Assembly: GCA_003248075.1 (NCBI GenBank)
Contig: QJYK01000293.1
Coordinates: 1-36,889, forward strand
Source: Gemmatimonadota bacterium
Lineage (GTDB): Bacteria > Gemmatimonadota > Gemmatimonadetes > Longimicrobiales > Gaopeijiaceae
Direction: 5' to 3'
DNA: 36,889 bases
A program made the position numbers and the translations under genes. Shown here piece by piece: positions 30,204-36,889 of this stretch. The notes under the pieces were generated by a model, which was not told where the DNA came from, did not search any database, and saw only the letters and a list, made by a program, of their open reading frames with translations. Every line of letters begins with the position of its first letter. Positions within the stretch are counted from its first letter, which is position 1.

Positions 30204-30701
30204 TCAAACCAAGGTGGCTGCGCTCCGCGGCTCGATGACGACGTTGTAGAAGACGGATCGCGACAGGTGAGGCGGAACCCGATCCTCGACGTTCGTGGTC
30301 TCGATCCAGTCCAGGATCTCCGCTGCCGACCTGGCGACGAACATGTCCCAGGTCTCGTCGATCGCCTTGGGCTTCACGTCCCACGTGAAGCTCGACAGCG
30401 GTTCTCCCTGGCCGGTAGGGAGGACGCCGTAGATGACCCACTCGCTCGTCTCGTCGAGCACGAGCCCGAGCGCGCGCTTCTCCGGGTTTAGATTGTCCTG
30501 CTTTGCCGAAGGCTCGTTGGGGGCGCACTCGGACTTGTGACGCACCACCCATGCCTCGCCACCGACGATCGCGAGCCCCGCCGTCTCCAACGCACGAACC
30601 GCGTTGGGCATGTCGGTACGCCGCCAGGCGCACTCATCGCCGAAGCGCGAAGCGGCGTTTTCCACCTCAGGGGGTAGAACTCCGAATCTCCTGCGATCCA
30701 C
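30204..30701 (-). CDS. Orphan protein, possibly Imm40-like immunity protein
   Basis: The predicted protein has 165 residues, soluble, without signal peptide. I do not recognise it firmly. The order of motifs recalls the Imm40 immunity family as I remember it: a helix with A-L-E-T-A-G-L followed by A-I-V-G-G-E-A-W, a strand with W-V-I-Y-G-V, an aromatic W-D-V-K, and a helix F-V-A-R-S-A-A-E-I-L-D-W-I-E. Immunity proteins of that type protect against polymorphic toxins, but no toxin gene is nearby. The start is uncertain (GTG 30701, or GTG 30665 after L-P-P-E), and no good ribosome site pairs with either. The region upstream is unusual (see the inverted repeat at 30815), which suggests an acquired gene. 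Confidence 0.6.
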   Translation of the reverse strand: MDRRRFGVLPPEVENAASRFGDECAWRRTDMPNAVRALETAGLAIVGGEAWVVRHKSECAPNEPSAKQDNLNPEKRALGLVLDETSEWVIYGVLPTGQGEPLSSFTWDVKPKAIDETWDMFVARSAAEILDWIETTNVEDRVPPHLSRSVFYNVVIEPRSAATLV

Positions 30702-30814
30702 GACGTTCAACGGCTGCGTTTTCTTCTGCGCAGCACCATGCTTGCCCGGAGCGCGGCGTGCTTGTTGAGGAGTCCCTACGTACCTGTCGTCCCTCGCGAC
30801 GACTCGTCCAAAAA

Positions 30815-30874
30815 GCACAACCCGACGTTCGAGCCGAGGTCGTAGCCTGCGGCTCCAACGAACTGTGGTTGCGT
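30815..30874. repeat. 60-base imperfect inverted repeat, attC-like fold
   Basis: An outer stem pairs CAACC (30818-30822) with GGTTG (30867-30871). Unpaired spacers of three and six bases follow. A central stem pairs 30826-30836 with 30850-30860 (ten of eleven pairs, one C-C mismatch), then AGG (30837-30839) with CCT (30846-30848), leaving G30849 bulged and a six-base loop. The outer boxes, GCACAAC and GTTGCGT, each differ at one position from the integron R-box consensus RYYYAAC/GTTRRRY. The layout resembles a folded integron attC site, but the match is imperfect and no integrase is in view. Confidence 0.4.
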
Positions 30875-30939
30875 CCCCCCCGTACTTCCAACATGTGAAG
30901 TCAGGGCCACGCACTGCAAGACACAAGTTTGCGGTCCAA

Positions 30940-30956
30940 CCGGGAAGCGTTCCCGG
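30940..30956 (-). terminator. GC-rich hairpin after the phosphoesterase operon
   Basis: CCGGGAA (30940-30946) and TTCCCGG (30950-30956) form a perfect seven-base-pair stem around a three-base loop, 22 bases past the stop of the minus-strand phosphoesterase gene. No T-run follows on the minus strand. It is a likely transcript-end stem, not a classical intrinsic terminator. Confidence 0.45.
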
Positions 30957-30978
30957 CGACGTCCATGCGGCGCCTTTC

Positions 30979-32220
30979 TCAGGGCCGTCGAGACCCTCGA
31001 GGGGGGTCGAGGGCCAGGAAGGTCCCTTCGTCGACGCGCCCCCGCTCGACCCGGTAGAGCGTGAAGCCGGACAAGGGTCCGTACGGGCTCGCCTGGCCCG
31101 GCCCGGGCCCCACGATCGCGGCGGCCTGGTGAAGGCGCTGAACCCCGGCCTGGGTCCGATACTCCAGGGTCTCGCGCATGTGGATGTGCCCGCCCAGAGC
31201 GATCTCCAGACGCCCCCCGATCAGACCGAGCACCTCCTCGTGGTTGTACACGGTGTGTCGGAAGCGGGCTTTCCCGTCGGTGCGGATCACGCTCGGCGCG
31301 GGGCCGGCCTCGTCGTAGCCGACGCGGGCTTCCGCCCCGCTCACGAAGGGAATGTGGTTGAAGGTGACGATCGGCTCGTCGGAGGGCGCGCGGCCCAGCT
31401 CGGCACGGATCCAGGCGACCTGAAGGGAATCCACGTGACCGTGGTACCAAAGGTCGTCGTAGTCCACGGAGTTCAGACCCAGGAAACGCACGCCGCCGTA
31501 GCTGAACGCGTAGTAGTCGGGTCCCAGGAACGAGCGGTACATCCGGTTTCCGTAGAGGGGATGCTCTCGACCCACGAGGGAGCTCTGGCGCTCGATGCCG
31601 AATTTTTCGTGGTTCCCGGGCACCGTGTACACCGGAACGCGGAACGCCGCGATCTCCTCGACGAACATGCGGTAGTAGCCGCTGGCCTCCTCCTCGCCGA
31701 CCCGCAAAGCGTCGCGGACCAGGTCGCCGGTGATGAGCACGAACGCCGGCTGCAACGAGTCCACCACCTGACGCAGGCGGCGCAACCGATCCACGCTCGC
31801 CTCGCTCACGTGCGTGTCCGATGCGTGCACGAAGGTGAAGGCGCGGGGCGAGGCTGCTCGACGCAACGGGAATGCAAGCTCCACGGCCGCTCCCGACAAA
31901 CTCCTCCAGAAGGGGCCCACCACGTCCCACCCGTCGGGCCGATCGACCGACACGAGACCGTAGCCCCTCGCGGTCATGACGAACCGGCCTGCCGCGTCCG
32001 TCACCACCACGCTGATCTGGTCCGTGACCGCCACTCCGGCGATCCCGGGGTCGCGGGGCCCTTGGACGCCGTCCCCGTCGCGGTCATCGAAGACGACGCC
32101 GGTCACCTGCGTCGCCTCGGCGACCCTCTCGAGCGCCGCCTGGGCACGCGCCGACCCTGGCATTCCCGCACACACGAGCACGAGGAGCGCAACCGGCCCC
32201 GCCCAGCTGCGAAGCGTCAT
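30979..32220 (-). CDS. Exported calcineurin-like metallophosphoesterase with N-terminal beta domain
   Basis: The protein has 413 residues. A Sec signal peptide (about 1-27, ending S-A-R-A-Q) sends it out of the cytoplasm. Residues 38-85 resemble an SdrD/B-like beta domain (V-T-G-V-V-F-D-D-R-D-G-D-G, then V-T-D-A-A-G-R-F), typical of the N-terminal domain of bacterial calcineurin-like phosphoesterases. The catalytic domain holds the metal motifs in order: D135-T-H137, G-D166 in I-T-G-D-L-V, G-N203-H204-E, F-N-H-I-P and G-G-H-I-H-M. A C-terminal domain completes the family layout. It should hydrolyse phosphate esters in the periplasm; substrate unknown. ATG 32220 overlaps the creatininase stop (ATGA). 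Confidence 0.9.
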   Translation of the reverse strand: MTLRSWAGPVALLVLVCAGMPGSARAQAALERVAEATQVTGVVFDDRDGDGVQGPRDPGIAGVAVTDQISVVVTDAAGRFVMTARGYGLVSVDRPDGWDVVGPFWRSLSGAAVELAFPLRRAASPRAFTFVHASDTHVSEASVDRLRRLRQVVDSLQPAFVLITGDLVRDALRVGEEEASGYYRMFVEEIAAFRVPVYTVPGNHEKFGIERQSSLVGREHPLYGNRMYRSFLGPDYYAFSYGGVRFLGLNSVDYDDLWYHGHVDSLQVAWIRAELGRAPSDEPIVTFNHIPFVSGAEARVGYDEAGPAPSVIRTDGKARFRHTVYNHEEVLGLIGGRLEIALGGHIHMRETLEYRTQAGVQRLHQAAAIVGPGPGQASPYGPLSGFTLYRVERGRVDEGTFLALDPPRGSRRP

Positions 32221-32990
32221 CGTCCGGCCTCGTACGGGTCGTCGGGGTTCATCGTGTCGATCTGAACCAGGAAGGCCGCGATGCGGGAGGTCACGGCTTC
32301 GAAGCAGGTGCGCCCCTTCTCGACGGTGGCGCGCGAGGGGTCTCCGACCCCTGTGTCCGCCGTGACCTCGGTCCAGCGGCGCGGCGCCCAGGCCCAGCCC
32401 TCGCGGAACGCGTCCACGCGCCAAGTCCGTGCCTGTCCGGGTCCAGCCTCCTCGAGGGGGCGCACGAGCGCTGGGTGCAGATACATCATGAGGCTCGTCT
32501 CGGTCTCGTCGGCGTGGTCGCCCGGGCGCTCGATGGCATCCCGCGTGCCCGGCACCCGAAACCAGCTCGTCGTGCACAGGAAGAGGTTCGTGGTGGCCTG
32601 GGCCTCGCGGATCATCTGCCGAAAGTCGTTTCCGCCGTGGCCATTGAGGATCACCAGCTTGCGCACCCCCCCGCTCCCCAGGCTTTCGATGACGTCTGCC
32701 AGAACGACCGCCTGCGTCGAAGGGCTCATGTTGATCGTGAGCGGGATGTCGAGCTGTTGGGTGTTGACGCCGAACGGAACCGTAGGGAGAACCACCGGGC
32801 GTGCGCCCGCCTCCCACGCCTTGCGTGCGGCCTCGATGGCCACCGCGGTGCTCTCGTAGTAGTCCGTTCCGTAGGGGAGGTGGAGGTTGTGCGCCTCCGT
32901 GGCTGCCCACGGCAGCACGGCGACCTCCCACGGTTTCTGCCTCGCGATGGCGAAGCTCGCCTCGGCCAGGACCCACGGCCGCGCGCTCAC
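32217..32990 (-). CDS. Creatininase-family amidohydrolase (second copy)
   Basis: The protein has 257 residues and carries the canonical creatininase features: E32-x-H34 and D43 in A-T-E-A-H-N-L-H-L-P-Y-G-T-D, H118 in N-G-H-G-G-N-D, and H159 with E162/E164 in G-D-H-A-D-E-T-E-T-S, the segment changed in the first copy. The family hydrolyses creatinine and related cyclic amides with two divalent metals. No signal peptide is present, so it is cytoplasmic while both operon partners are exported. The GTG start overlaps the stop of the NTF2-like gene (GTGA) and its stop overlaps the phosphoesterase start, giving three coupled genes. The shared task of the operon is not clear. Confidence 0.9.
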   Translation of the reverse strand: MSARPWVLAEASFAIARQKPWEVAVLPWAATEAHNLHLPYGTDYYESTAVAIEAARKAWEAGARPVVLPTVPFGVNTQQLDIPLTINMSPSTQAVVLADVIESLGSGGVRKLVILNGHGGNDFRQMIREAQATTNLFLCTTSWFRVPGTRDAIERPGDHADETETSLMMYLHPALVRPLEEAGPGQARTWRVDAFREGWAWAPRRWTEVTADTGVGDPSRATVEKGRTCFEAVTSRIAAFLVQIDTMNPDDPYEAGR

Positions 32991-33532
32991 GGAGCGCCCG
33001 GAGTCACGTCGTCGAGGCGCAGCACCGATCCCCCAGGCATGTGAACCTCCGCGCCGAGCTGGATCACGAACGTCAACACATCCAGGTAGTCCGCCGCCCG
33101 CGCGACACGCCCGCCCTCGATCTCGAGGACGGTCACGCCCTGCAGCACCACCTCACGTCCTGTTGCCACGGGCACGCGTGTACCGATCGGAGCCGCCTGG
33201 ATCCCGGAGAAGGTCCACTCCACGACCGCGCCGTCCTCGGATGCGTGCACATCCGTCACGCCGACGTTCACGGCGTCCGCCCAATCGCTGACGTGTGTCA
33301 GATAGCCGACAATCTCCTCGATGCCCTGGTACTGGGTCTGGTTGGGGAAGTCGTCGTAGACCGCCTGTGGCGAGAAGAGATCGCGGATCACGTTCGCGTC
33401 GCCCGACTCCCAGACCGTCATGAGCGTGCGCGCCAGAACCTCGTTGCGAGCGACCACCGGCGAGGGTCTGTCCGCCGTACCTGCGCACGCCGTCAACACG
33501 AGGCATAGACATGCGGCTCGTGCGGTTCTCAT
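32987..33532 (-). CDS. NTF2/SnoaL-like lipoprotein
   Basis: The protein has 181 residues. A short signal peptide ends in a lipobox (V-L-T-A-C, Cys16). The rest has the SnoaL/NTF2-like pattern: an N-terminal helix pair (A-R-T-L-M-T-V-W-E-S-G-D), D-L-F-S-P-Q-A-V-Y-D-D-F-P, G-I-E-E-I-V-G-Y-L, then strands V-V-E-W-T-F-S-G and G-R-E-V-V-L-Q-G-V-T-V-L-E-I-E-G-G-R-V. Such domains form a cone-shaped pocket used for isomerases, cyclases or ligand binding. It is the first gene of a coupled three-gene operon with the creatininase and the phosphoesterase. Substrate unknown. Confidence 0.82.
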   Translation of the reverse strand: MRTARAACLCLVLTACAGTADRPSPVVARNEVLARTLMTVWESGDANVIRDLFSPQAVYDDFPNQTQYQGIEEIVGYLTHVSDWADAVNVGVTDVHASEDGAVVEWTFSGIQAAPIGTRVPVATGREVVLQGVTVLEIEGGRVARAADYLDVLTFVIQLGAEVHMPGGSVLRLDDVTPGAP

Positions 33533-33607
33533 CGATGCCTCCGGATGGTTGCGGACACGTGGACCAACCTTCGACGGGGGTCCGCCCCTGCGCCAGACGT
33601 CCTGGAA

Positions 33608-34453
33608 TCAGTCGAGCCGAAGGCCGACCCCGGTCGGGGTGAGCACGAGCCTCGGGAGGATGGTCGGAATGTCTCGCCCCGACATGTCGTCGAGGACCTG
33701 GTCGACCGTCTCGTAGGCGGCGAGCTGCTCCAGGGTCCTGACCGTCGGAAAGACCATGGGCAGCGTGGCCTCCCGATTACGGCGAAGCGCTGCGTGAGGA
33801 GCGAGCCACACCGCGTCGGACATCTCGCGCGGATCCACGATGGCACGGGTACCAGGGGGGACCCGTGCGGCGAAGAAGCGCGTGTCGTAGCGTCTGGGCT
33901 CGACCTCCGGGGTGATCCAATGCGCCAGGTACTCGAGCGCGGACCCGTCGATGCGGCATTGCATCCGGTCGAGGGCCTCCGCGAAGCCGAGTCGATCCTC
34001 CATGACCAGGTCCCGCACGGCGTCGACCTCCGGATCGTCGGCGGCCGAGGCCGGGGCGCCACCCGCGAGCGCGCGACCCACCAGGACGCCGGTCTCCTCG
34101 AAAGCCTCGCGAACGGACGCCAGGTAGTACGCGAGGGCGGAGGGCACCGCTCCATGGAGATCGAGCCTCTCCGCCGCGTCGTCCGCCGTCAGGCCGTCCA
34201 CGCGCGCCACGATATCGGGCGAGGCGTCGGCCGCATCGACACGTCCCCCCGGAAAGACGTATGCACCGGGCACGAAGCCGGCTGACCGATTGCGCCGCAT
34301 GAGCAGCACTTCGAGACCCGGCCCGGCATCCCGCATGAGGACGATCGTGGCGGCCGGGAGCGGCGCGGTCGGATTGGCTGGAGGCGTCCCCACCGACTCG
34401 GCGAAGCCCTCGGGTAGGCGGGCGAACGGGATGACGAACTCGGGGTCAGACAT
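33608..34453 (-). CDS. Nudix hydrolase, NUDT19/NUDT7-like
   Basis: The protein has 281 residues. The Nudix box is split. G-G70 in Y-V-F-P-G-G-R-V-D-A-A-D is separated from R115-E-A-F-E-E120-T-G by about 45 residues, instead of the compact 23-residue motif. Such an insertion is known in the NUDT19/RP2p group, which cleaves CoA and acyl-CoA diphosphate bonds. L-L-M-R-R-N-R-S-A-G-F-V-P-G-A-Y and the later R-Y-D-T-R-F-F-A-A fit that group. ATG 34453 is chosen; the frame is open much further upstream across the gamma-glutamyltransferase gene. It starts 11 bases after that gene's stop, so the two are probably one transcript. Confidence 0.88.
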   Translation of the reverse strand: MSDPEFVIPFARLPEGFAESVGTPPANPTAPLPAATIVLMRDAGPGLEVLLMRRNRSAGFVPGAYVFPGGRVDAADASPDIVARVDGLTADDAAERLDLHGAVPSALAYYLASVREAFEETGVLVGRALAGGAPASAADDPEVDAVRDLVMEDRLGFAEALDRMQCRIDGSALEYLAHWITPEVEPRRYDTRFFAARVPPGTRAIVDPREMSDAVWLAPHAALRRNREATLPMVFPTVRTLEQLAAYETVDQVLDDMSGRDIPTILPRLVLTPTGVGLRLD

Positions 34454-34464
34454 GTCCGGAGCCG

Positions 34465-36114
34465 CTACCTCCCGGCCGCCATGCCGTCCTTGCGCGGGTC
34501 GGAGGCAGCCGCCCAGCCCCGGGGCAGGCGCAGGATCGCCTGCGCCCCGCCGAAGGCGACCCCGGTGGGGTCTCGCAGCGTGTGGCCCATCGAGCGGAGC
34601 TCGGACGCCACGTCCTCCGGGAGGCCCTCGATGGCCACGGTGGTGCCGGACAGGTGTCGGAAGCGCGCCGCATCCACCGCCTCCTGCAGATCCATGCCGA
34701 ACTCGATCAGGTTGAGCAGGACCTGCACATGTCCCTGCGGCTGCATCGATCCGCCCATCACGCCGAAGGACAGCCACGGCTCCCCGTCTCGCGTGACGAA
34801 CGCGGGGATGATGGTGTGGAGCGGTCGCTTTCGGGGAGCAAGCCGGTTGGGATGGCCCTCCTCCAGGGTAAACCCCGCCCCGCGGTCCTGGAGCGCGAAG
34901 CCCGTTCCCGGGACGACCACGCCCGACCCGAAATACTCGTAGATGGAGCAGATGAACGAGACCATGTTCCCCCGCTCGTCCGCTACCGTGAGGTAGATCG
35001 TCTCGCTCTCGGTGGCCAACCGTCCAGGCGCCGGTCGGTCCGCGGCACGACGAGGGTCGATGAGCGCGGCCCGAGAGCCCGTATACCGGGGGTCGAGAAG
35101 CGATTCGGGACGGACCTCCATGTAGTCGGGATCGGCGACGTAGGCCTCGAGGTCCGCATAGGCGAGCTTCTTCGCCTCGATCAGCGTATGCAGGTACGGC
35201 GCCGTATTGTGTCCCATGCTCTTCAGATCGAAGCCCTCGAGCATCTTCAACATCTCGAGGGCCGCGACGCCCTGGCCCGCGGGGGGTAGCTCCCAGAGCG
35301 TATAGCCCTTGTAATCGACCGAGATCGGGTCGACCCAACGCACCTCCTGGGCACGCAGATCTTCCAGGGTCAACCAACCGCCCATGCTGCTCAGCCCCCG
35401 GATCACGTCCCGCCCGAGCGAGCCGCCGTAGAGCTCCGCCGAGCCGCCCTCGGCGATGCGACGGAAGGTCCGGGCGAGGTCCGGGTTGCGGAACCACTCA
35501 CCGGCGGCCGGCGCGCGGCCGTCGATCAGGAAGGTGGCCGCCGCGCCCTCGTCCTCACGGAGCACGTCGGCGGTGGCGGCCCAATCGGTCGCGATGATGG
35601 GTGTGACCGGGAATCCCTCCTCCGCGATGCGTATGGCGGGAGCCAGCACCTGGCCGAGCGTCATGGTCCCGTACCGGTCCAGCAACGCGTCCCATCCGGA
35701 GAGCGCGCCGGGGACCGTGACGGAACGCGGCCCCCGATACGGCACCTGCGTGTCGCCGGCGGCGACCAGCGCCGCCGGATCTGCCCCGGAGCCCGATCGA
35801 CCGCTCCCGTCGAGGCCGACGAGCCGTCCCTCGTCGGCCGACCAGAGGATCGCGAACATGTCTCCGCCGATCCCGGTCATGTAGGGCTCGGTCACGTTGA
35901 GCACCGCCGCGGCGGCCACGGCCGCGTCGATGGCGTTCCCGCCTGCTTCGAGGATCTGGAGGCCGGCGCCCGTCGCCAGCGGCTGGCTCGTGGCGACCGC
36001 GCCCCGCGGTGCATACACGGTGGAACGACCCGAGCGGGTGGCGGGGCTGGTCACCTGTGCCGACAGCGGCTGATGCATGAGCGCGAGGGTAAGGGCGGCG
36101 AATACGGTTCTCAT
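34465..36114 (-). CDS. Gamma-glutamyltransferase family, exported
   Basis: The protein has 549 residues with a Sec signal peptide (about 1-20, ending L-S-A-Q). The Ntn-hydrolase precursor should cleave itself before Thr372, in S-E-T-I-Y-L-T-V-A-D. The stretch after it, G-S-G-V-V-V-P-G-T-G-F, is conserved in gamma-glutamyltranspeptidases. The residues around the threonine differ from E. coli Ggt (T-T-H-Y-S-V-V-D) and resemble the B. subtilis YwrD-like branch, as I recall it. Other family landmarks are E-A-G-G-N-A-I-D-A-A-V near 56, T-G-I-G-G-D near 80 and G-G-S-M-Q-P-Q-G-H-V near 453. It could degrade glutathione or other gamma-glutamyl compounds in the periplasm. A GGAG site precedes ATG 36114. 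Confidence 0.93.
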   Translation of the reverse strand: MRTVFAALTLALMHQPLSAQVTSPATRSGRSTVYAPRGAVATSQPLATGAGLQILEAGGNAIDAAVAAAAVLNVTEPYMTGIGGDMFAILWSADEGRLVGLDGSGRSGSGADPAALVAAGDTQVPYRGPRSVTVPGALSGWDALLDRYGTMTLGQVLAPAIRIAEEGFPVTPIIATDWAATADVLREDEGAAATFLIDGRAPAAGEWFRNPDLARTFRRIAEGGSAELYGGSLGRDVIRGLSSMGGWLTLEDLRAQEVRWVDPISVDYKGYTLWELPPAGQGVAALEMLKMLEGFDLKSMGHNTAPYLHTLIEAKKLAYADLEAYVADPDYMEVRPESLLDPRYTGSRAALIDPRRAADRPAPGRLATESETIYLTVADERGNMVSFICSIYEYFGSGVVVPGTGFALQDRGAGFTLEEGHPNRLAPRKRPLHTIIPAFVTRDGEPWLSFGVMGGSMQPQGHVQVLLNLIEFGMDLQEAVDAARFRHLSGTTVAIEGLPEDVASELRSMGHTLRDPTGVAFGGAQAILRLPRGWAAASDPRKDGMAAGR

Positions 36115-36164
36115 GAGTCCCGCTCCGAGACGGAGTGGAGGGGATGGGCCAGCCGCCTGCCGCT

Positions 36165-36788
36165 TCAGGCCTGGCGCTCCAGGATCTGGACCTCCCCATC
36201 GAAGAGATCGCGGATACGCTCGACGTCCGCCCTGGTTCCGTGCGGCTCACCCCAGTGGATCGGGACGACCACGGACGCGCCGCAGGCCTCCGCTGCGCGG
36301 GCGGCCTCCTCGGGTCCCATGGTGTAGTGGCCCCCGCACGGAAGGAACGCCACATCGCACCGGATTCCGTGCATCGCTGGTAGGAAGTCCGTATCCCCGG
36401 CGTGGTAGTAGGTAACGCCGCCCAGCGTGAACACGTACCCCAGCCAGCCCTGGCTTCGCGAGTGGAACCGCTTGTTCACGTTGTAGGCGGGGACCGCGAG
36501 GATGTCCAACGCATCCAACTGTAGAAGGTCGCCCGGCTTCATCAGGTGGTCGGCGTCGTACAGGAGCTTCTTCATGCTTGCCGGCGCCACCAGGACCGTC
36601 GAAGGCGTGCGCACCCGGTCGATGTCGGATTCGCTGAAGTTGTCGAAGTGCGGATGGGTCAAGAAGATGTAGTCCGCCTCCGAATGGTCGGGCAGCCCGA
36701 TGGGATCGACATGGATCTCGAGCCCGTTCCGGCGAATCCGGATCGACGAGCCCCGAAACCAAGTCACTCCGTCCAGCATGTCGCTCAT
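36165..36788 (-). CDS. MBL-fold metallohydrolase (UlaG/UPF0173-like)
   Basis: The protein has 207 residues, cytoplasmic. The metallo-beta-lactamase fold is shown by T-H45-P-H47-F-D49-N50-F, G-D132-T-D in Y-Y-H-A-G-D-T-D-F, and H178 in P-I-H-W-G. The core motif normally reads H-x-H-x-D-H; here its last histidine is Asn50, so one metal site may be altered. H-A-G-D-T-D and the nearby M-G-P-E-E-A point to the UlaG-like branch, whose members act on varied lactone or phosphodiester substrates. ATG 36788 has a GGAG site seven bases upstream. It is 50 bases upstream of the gamma-glutamyltransferase gene on the same strand. About 100 bases to the window edge hold nothing recognisable. Confidence 0.87.
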   Translation of the reverse strand: MSDMLDGVTWFRGSSIRIRRNGLEIHVDPIGLPDHSEADYIFLTHPHFDNFSESDIDRVRTPSTVLVAPASMKKLLYDADHLMKPGDLLQLDALDILAVPAYNVNKRFHSRSQGWLGYVFTLGGVTYYHAGDTDFLPAMHGIRCDVAFLPCGGHYTMGPEEAARAAEACGASVVVPIHWGEPHGTRADVERIRDLFDGEVQILERQA

Positions 36789-36889
36789 CGCGGACTCCAC
36801 ACCGGTGGCGCTGGGAAGGCCGAGGTGCCAACCTAACTGCCCGCTCCCGGGCGTAAAAGTGGCGTTCCAGGGACATTTCGTCACGCCAT

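Larger units (their letters stand above)
30702..30978. other. Non-coding stretch with inverted repeats
   Basis: No convincing gene lies here. The region separates the orphan gene from the end of the phosphoesterase operon. It holds a six-base-pair hairpin (30786-30791 with 30798-30803), a 60-base attC-like inverted repeat (30815-30874) and a GC-rich hairpin at 30940-30956, listed separately. Confidence 0.6.

Noticed and set aside
30865-32265. Plus-strand open frame of 466 codons opposite the phosphoesterase
   Set aside because: Shadow frame; the minus-strand protein has all metallophosphoesterase motifs.
34454-35497. N-terminal extension of the Nudix protein across the gamma-glutamyltransferase gene
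   Set aside because: The extra sequence is the out-of-frame translation of the real upstream gene; the Nudix domain begins after ATG 34453.
1-36889. tRNA, rRNA, CRISPR array, insertion sequence or prophage
   Set aside because: No cloverleaf-like segment, regular repeat-spacer pattern, transposase or phage protein was found by eye on either strand.

Overview
The window is about two-thirds G+C, gene-dense, and comes from a Gram-negative (diderm) aerobic bacterium. The evidence is several lipoproteins with lipoboxes, Sec and Tat signal peptides, a cytochrome c lipoprotein and an aa3-family terminal oxidase. The gene families present (secreted gamma-glutamyltransferase, two creatininase-family hydrolases, a PQQ sugar dehydrogenase, a MoxR/VWA pair, an ETF:quinone-oxidoreductase-like protein) and the composition fit Gemmatimonadota or a similar phylum. 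That placement is an inference from memory, not a search result. I see no tRNA, rRNA, CRISPR array, insertion sequence or phage gene. No stretch longer than about 300 bases lacks a gene; the longest (about 280 bases, 30702-30978) holds only inverted repeats.

Layout. 2-139: the end of a Trm112-like protein. 168-5561: a respiratory operon with a c4-like dihaem lipoprotein, a small membrane protein, oxidase subunits II and I, a short subunit III, a subunit IV fused to cytochrome c, a second short subunit III and a small CPVC membrane protein. 5684-6994: an ANKH-like transporter. 7033-10368 (minus): a large AAA+ protein of the ClpA/B/C type whose C-terminal quarter looks like peptide-chain release factor 2 without its GGQ domain. 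10574-11464: an SDR with a signal peptide. 11468-14866 (minus): VWA protein, lipoprotein and PQQ dehydrogenase in one operon. 14903-17482: mutY, a creatininase-family hydrolase and an SDR, all overlapping. 17519-21595 (minus): a four-gene glycosylation operon. 21700-23172 (minus): a MoxR-type ATPase. 23285-24565 (minus): a Tat-exported class V aminotransferase. 24690-28332: a haem/Fe-S ETF:menaquinone-oxidoreductase-like protein, a GNAT and a ketopantoate-reductase relative. 28364-30701: an AAC(6')-like acetyltransferase, a Rid protein, a winged-helix regulator with a striking AT-rich palindromic promoter, and an orphan that may be an immunity protein. 30979-33532 (minus): NTF2-like lipoprotein, creatininase-family hydrolase and secreted phosphoesterase in a tightly overlapping operon. 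33608-36788 (minus): Nudix hydrolase, gamma-glutamyltransferase and an MBL-fold hydrolase.

How the genes work together. The first block encodes an oxidase in which electrons probably pass from membrane-anchored cytochrome c (the c4-like lipoprotein and the subunit IV fusion) to CuA in subunit II and then to haem a/a3-CuB in subunit I. The quinone-oxidoreductase-like protein near 25 kb would feed the quinone pool from flavoprotein donors. Much of the rest is scavenging and cell-surface work: exported peptidase-like, amidohydrolase, phosphoesterase and sugar-oxidising enzymes.

The most unusual object is the membrane-tethered AAA+/RF2-like fusion. It keeps the release-factor N-terminal helices, the PCRF-like domain and the C-terminal tail, but the segment that should carry GGQ is reduced to a short linker. 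This suggests a ribosome-docking ATPase that cannot hydrolyse peptidyl-tRNA. That function is inference. Family comparisons throughout are to sequences recalled from memory; no database was consulted.
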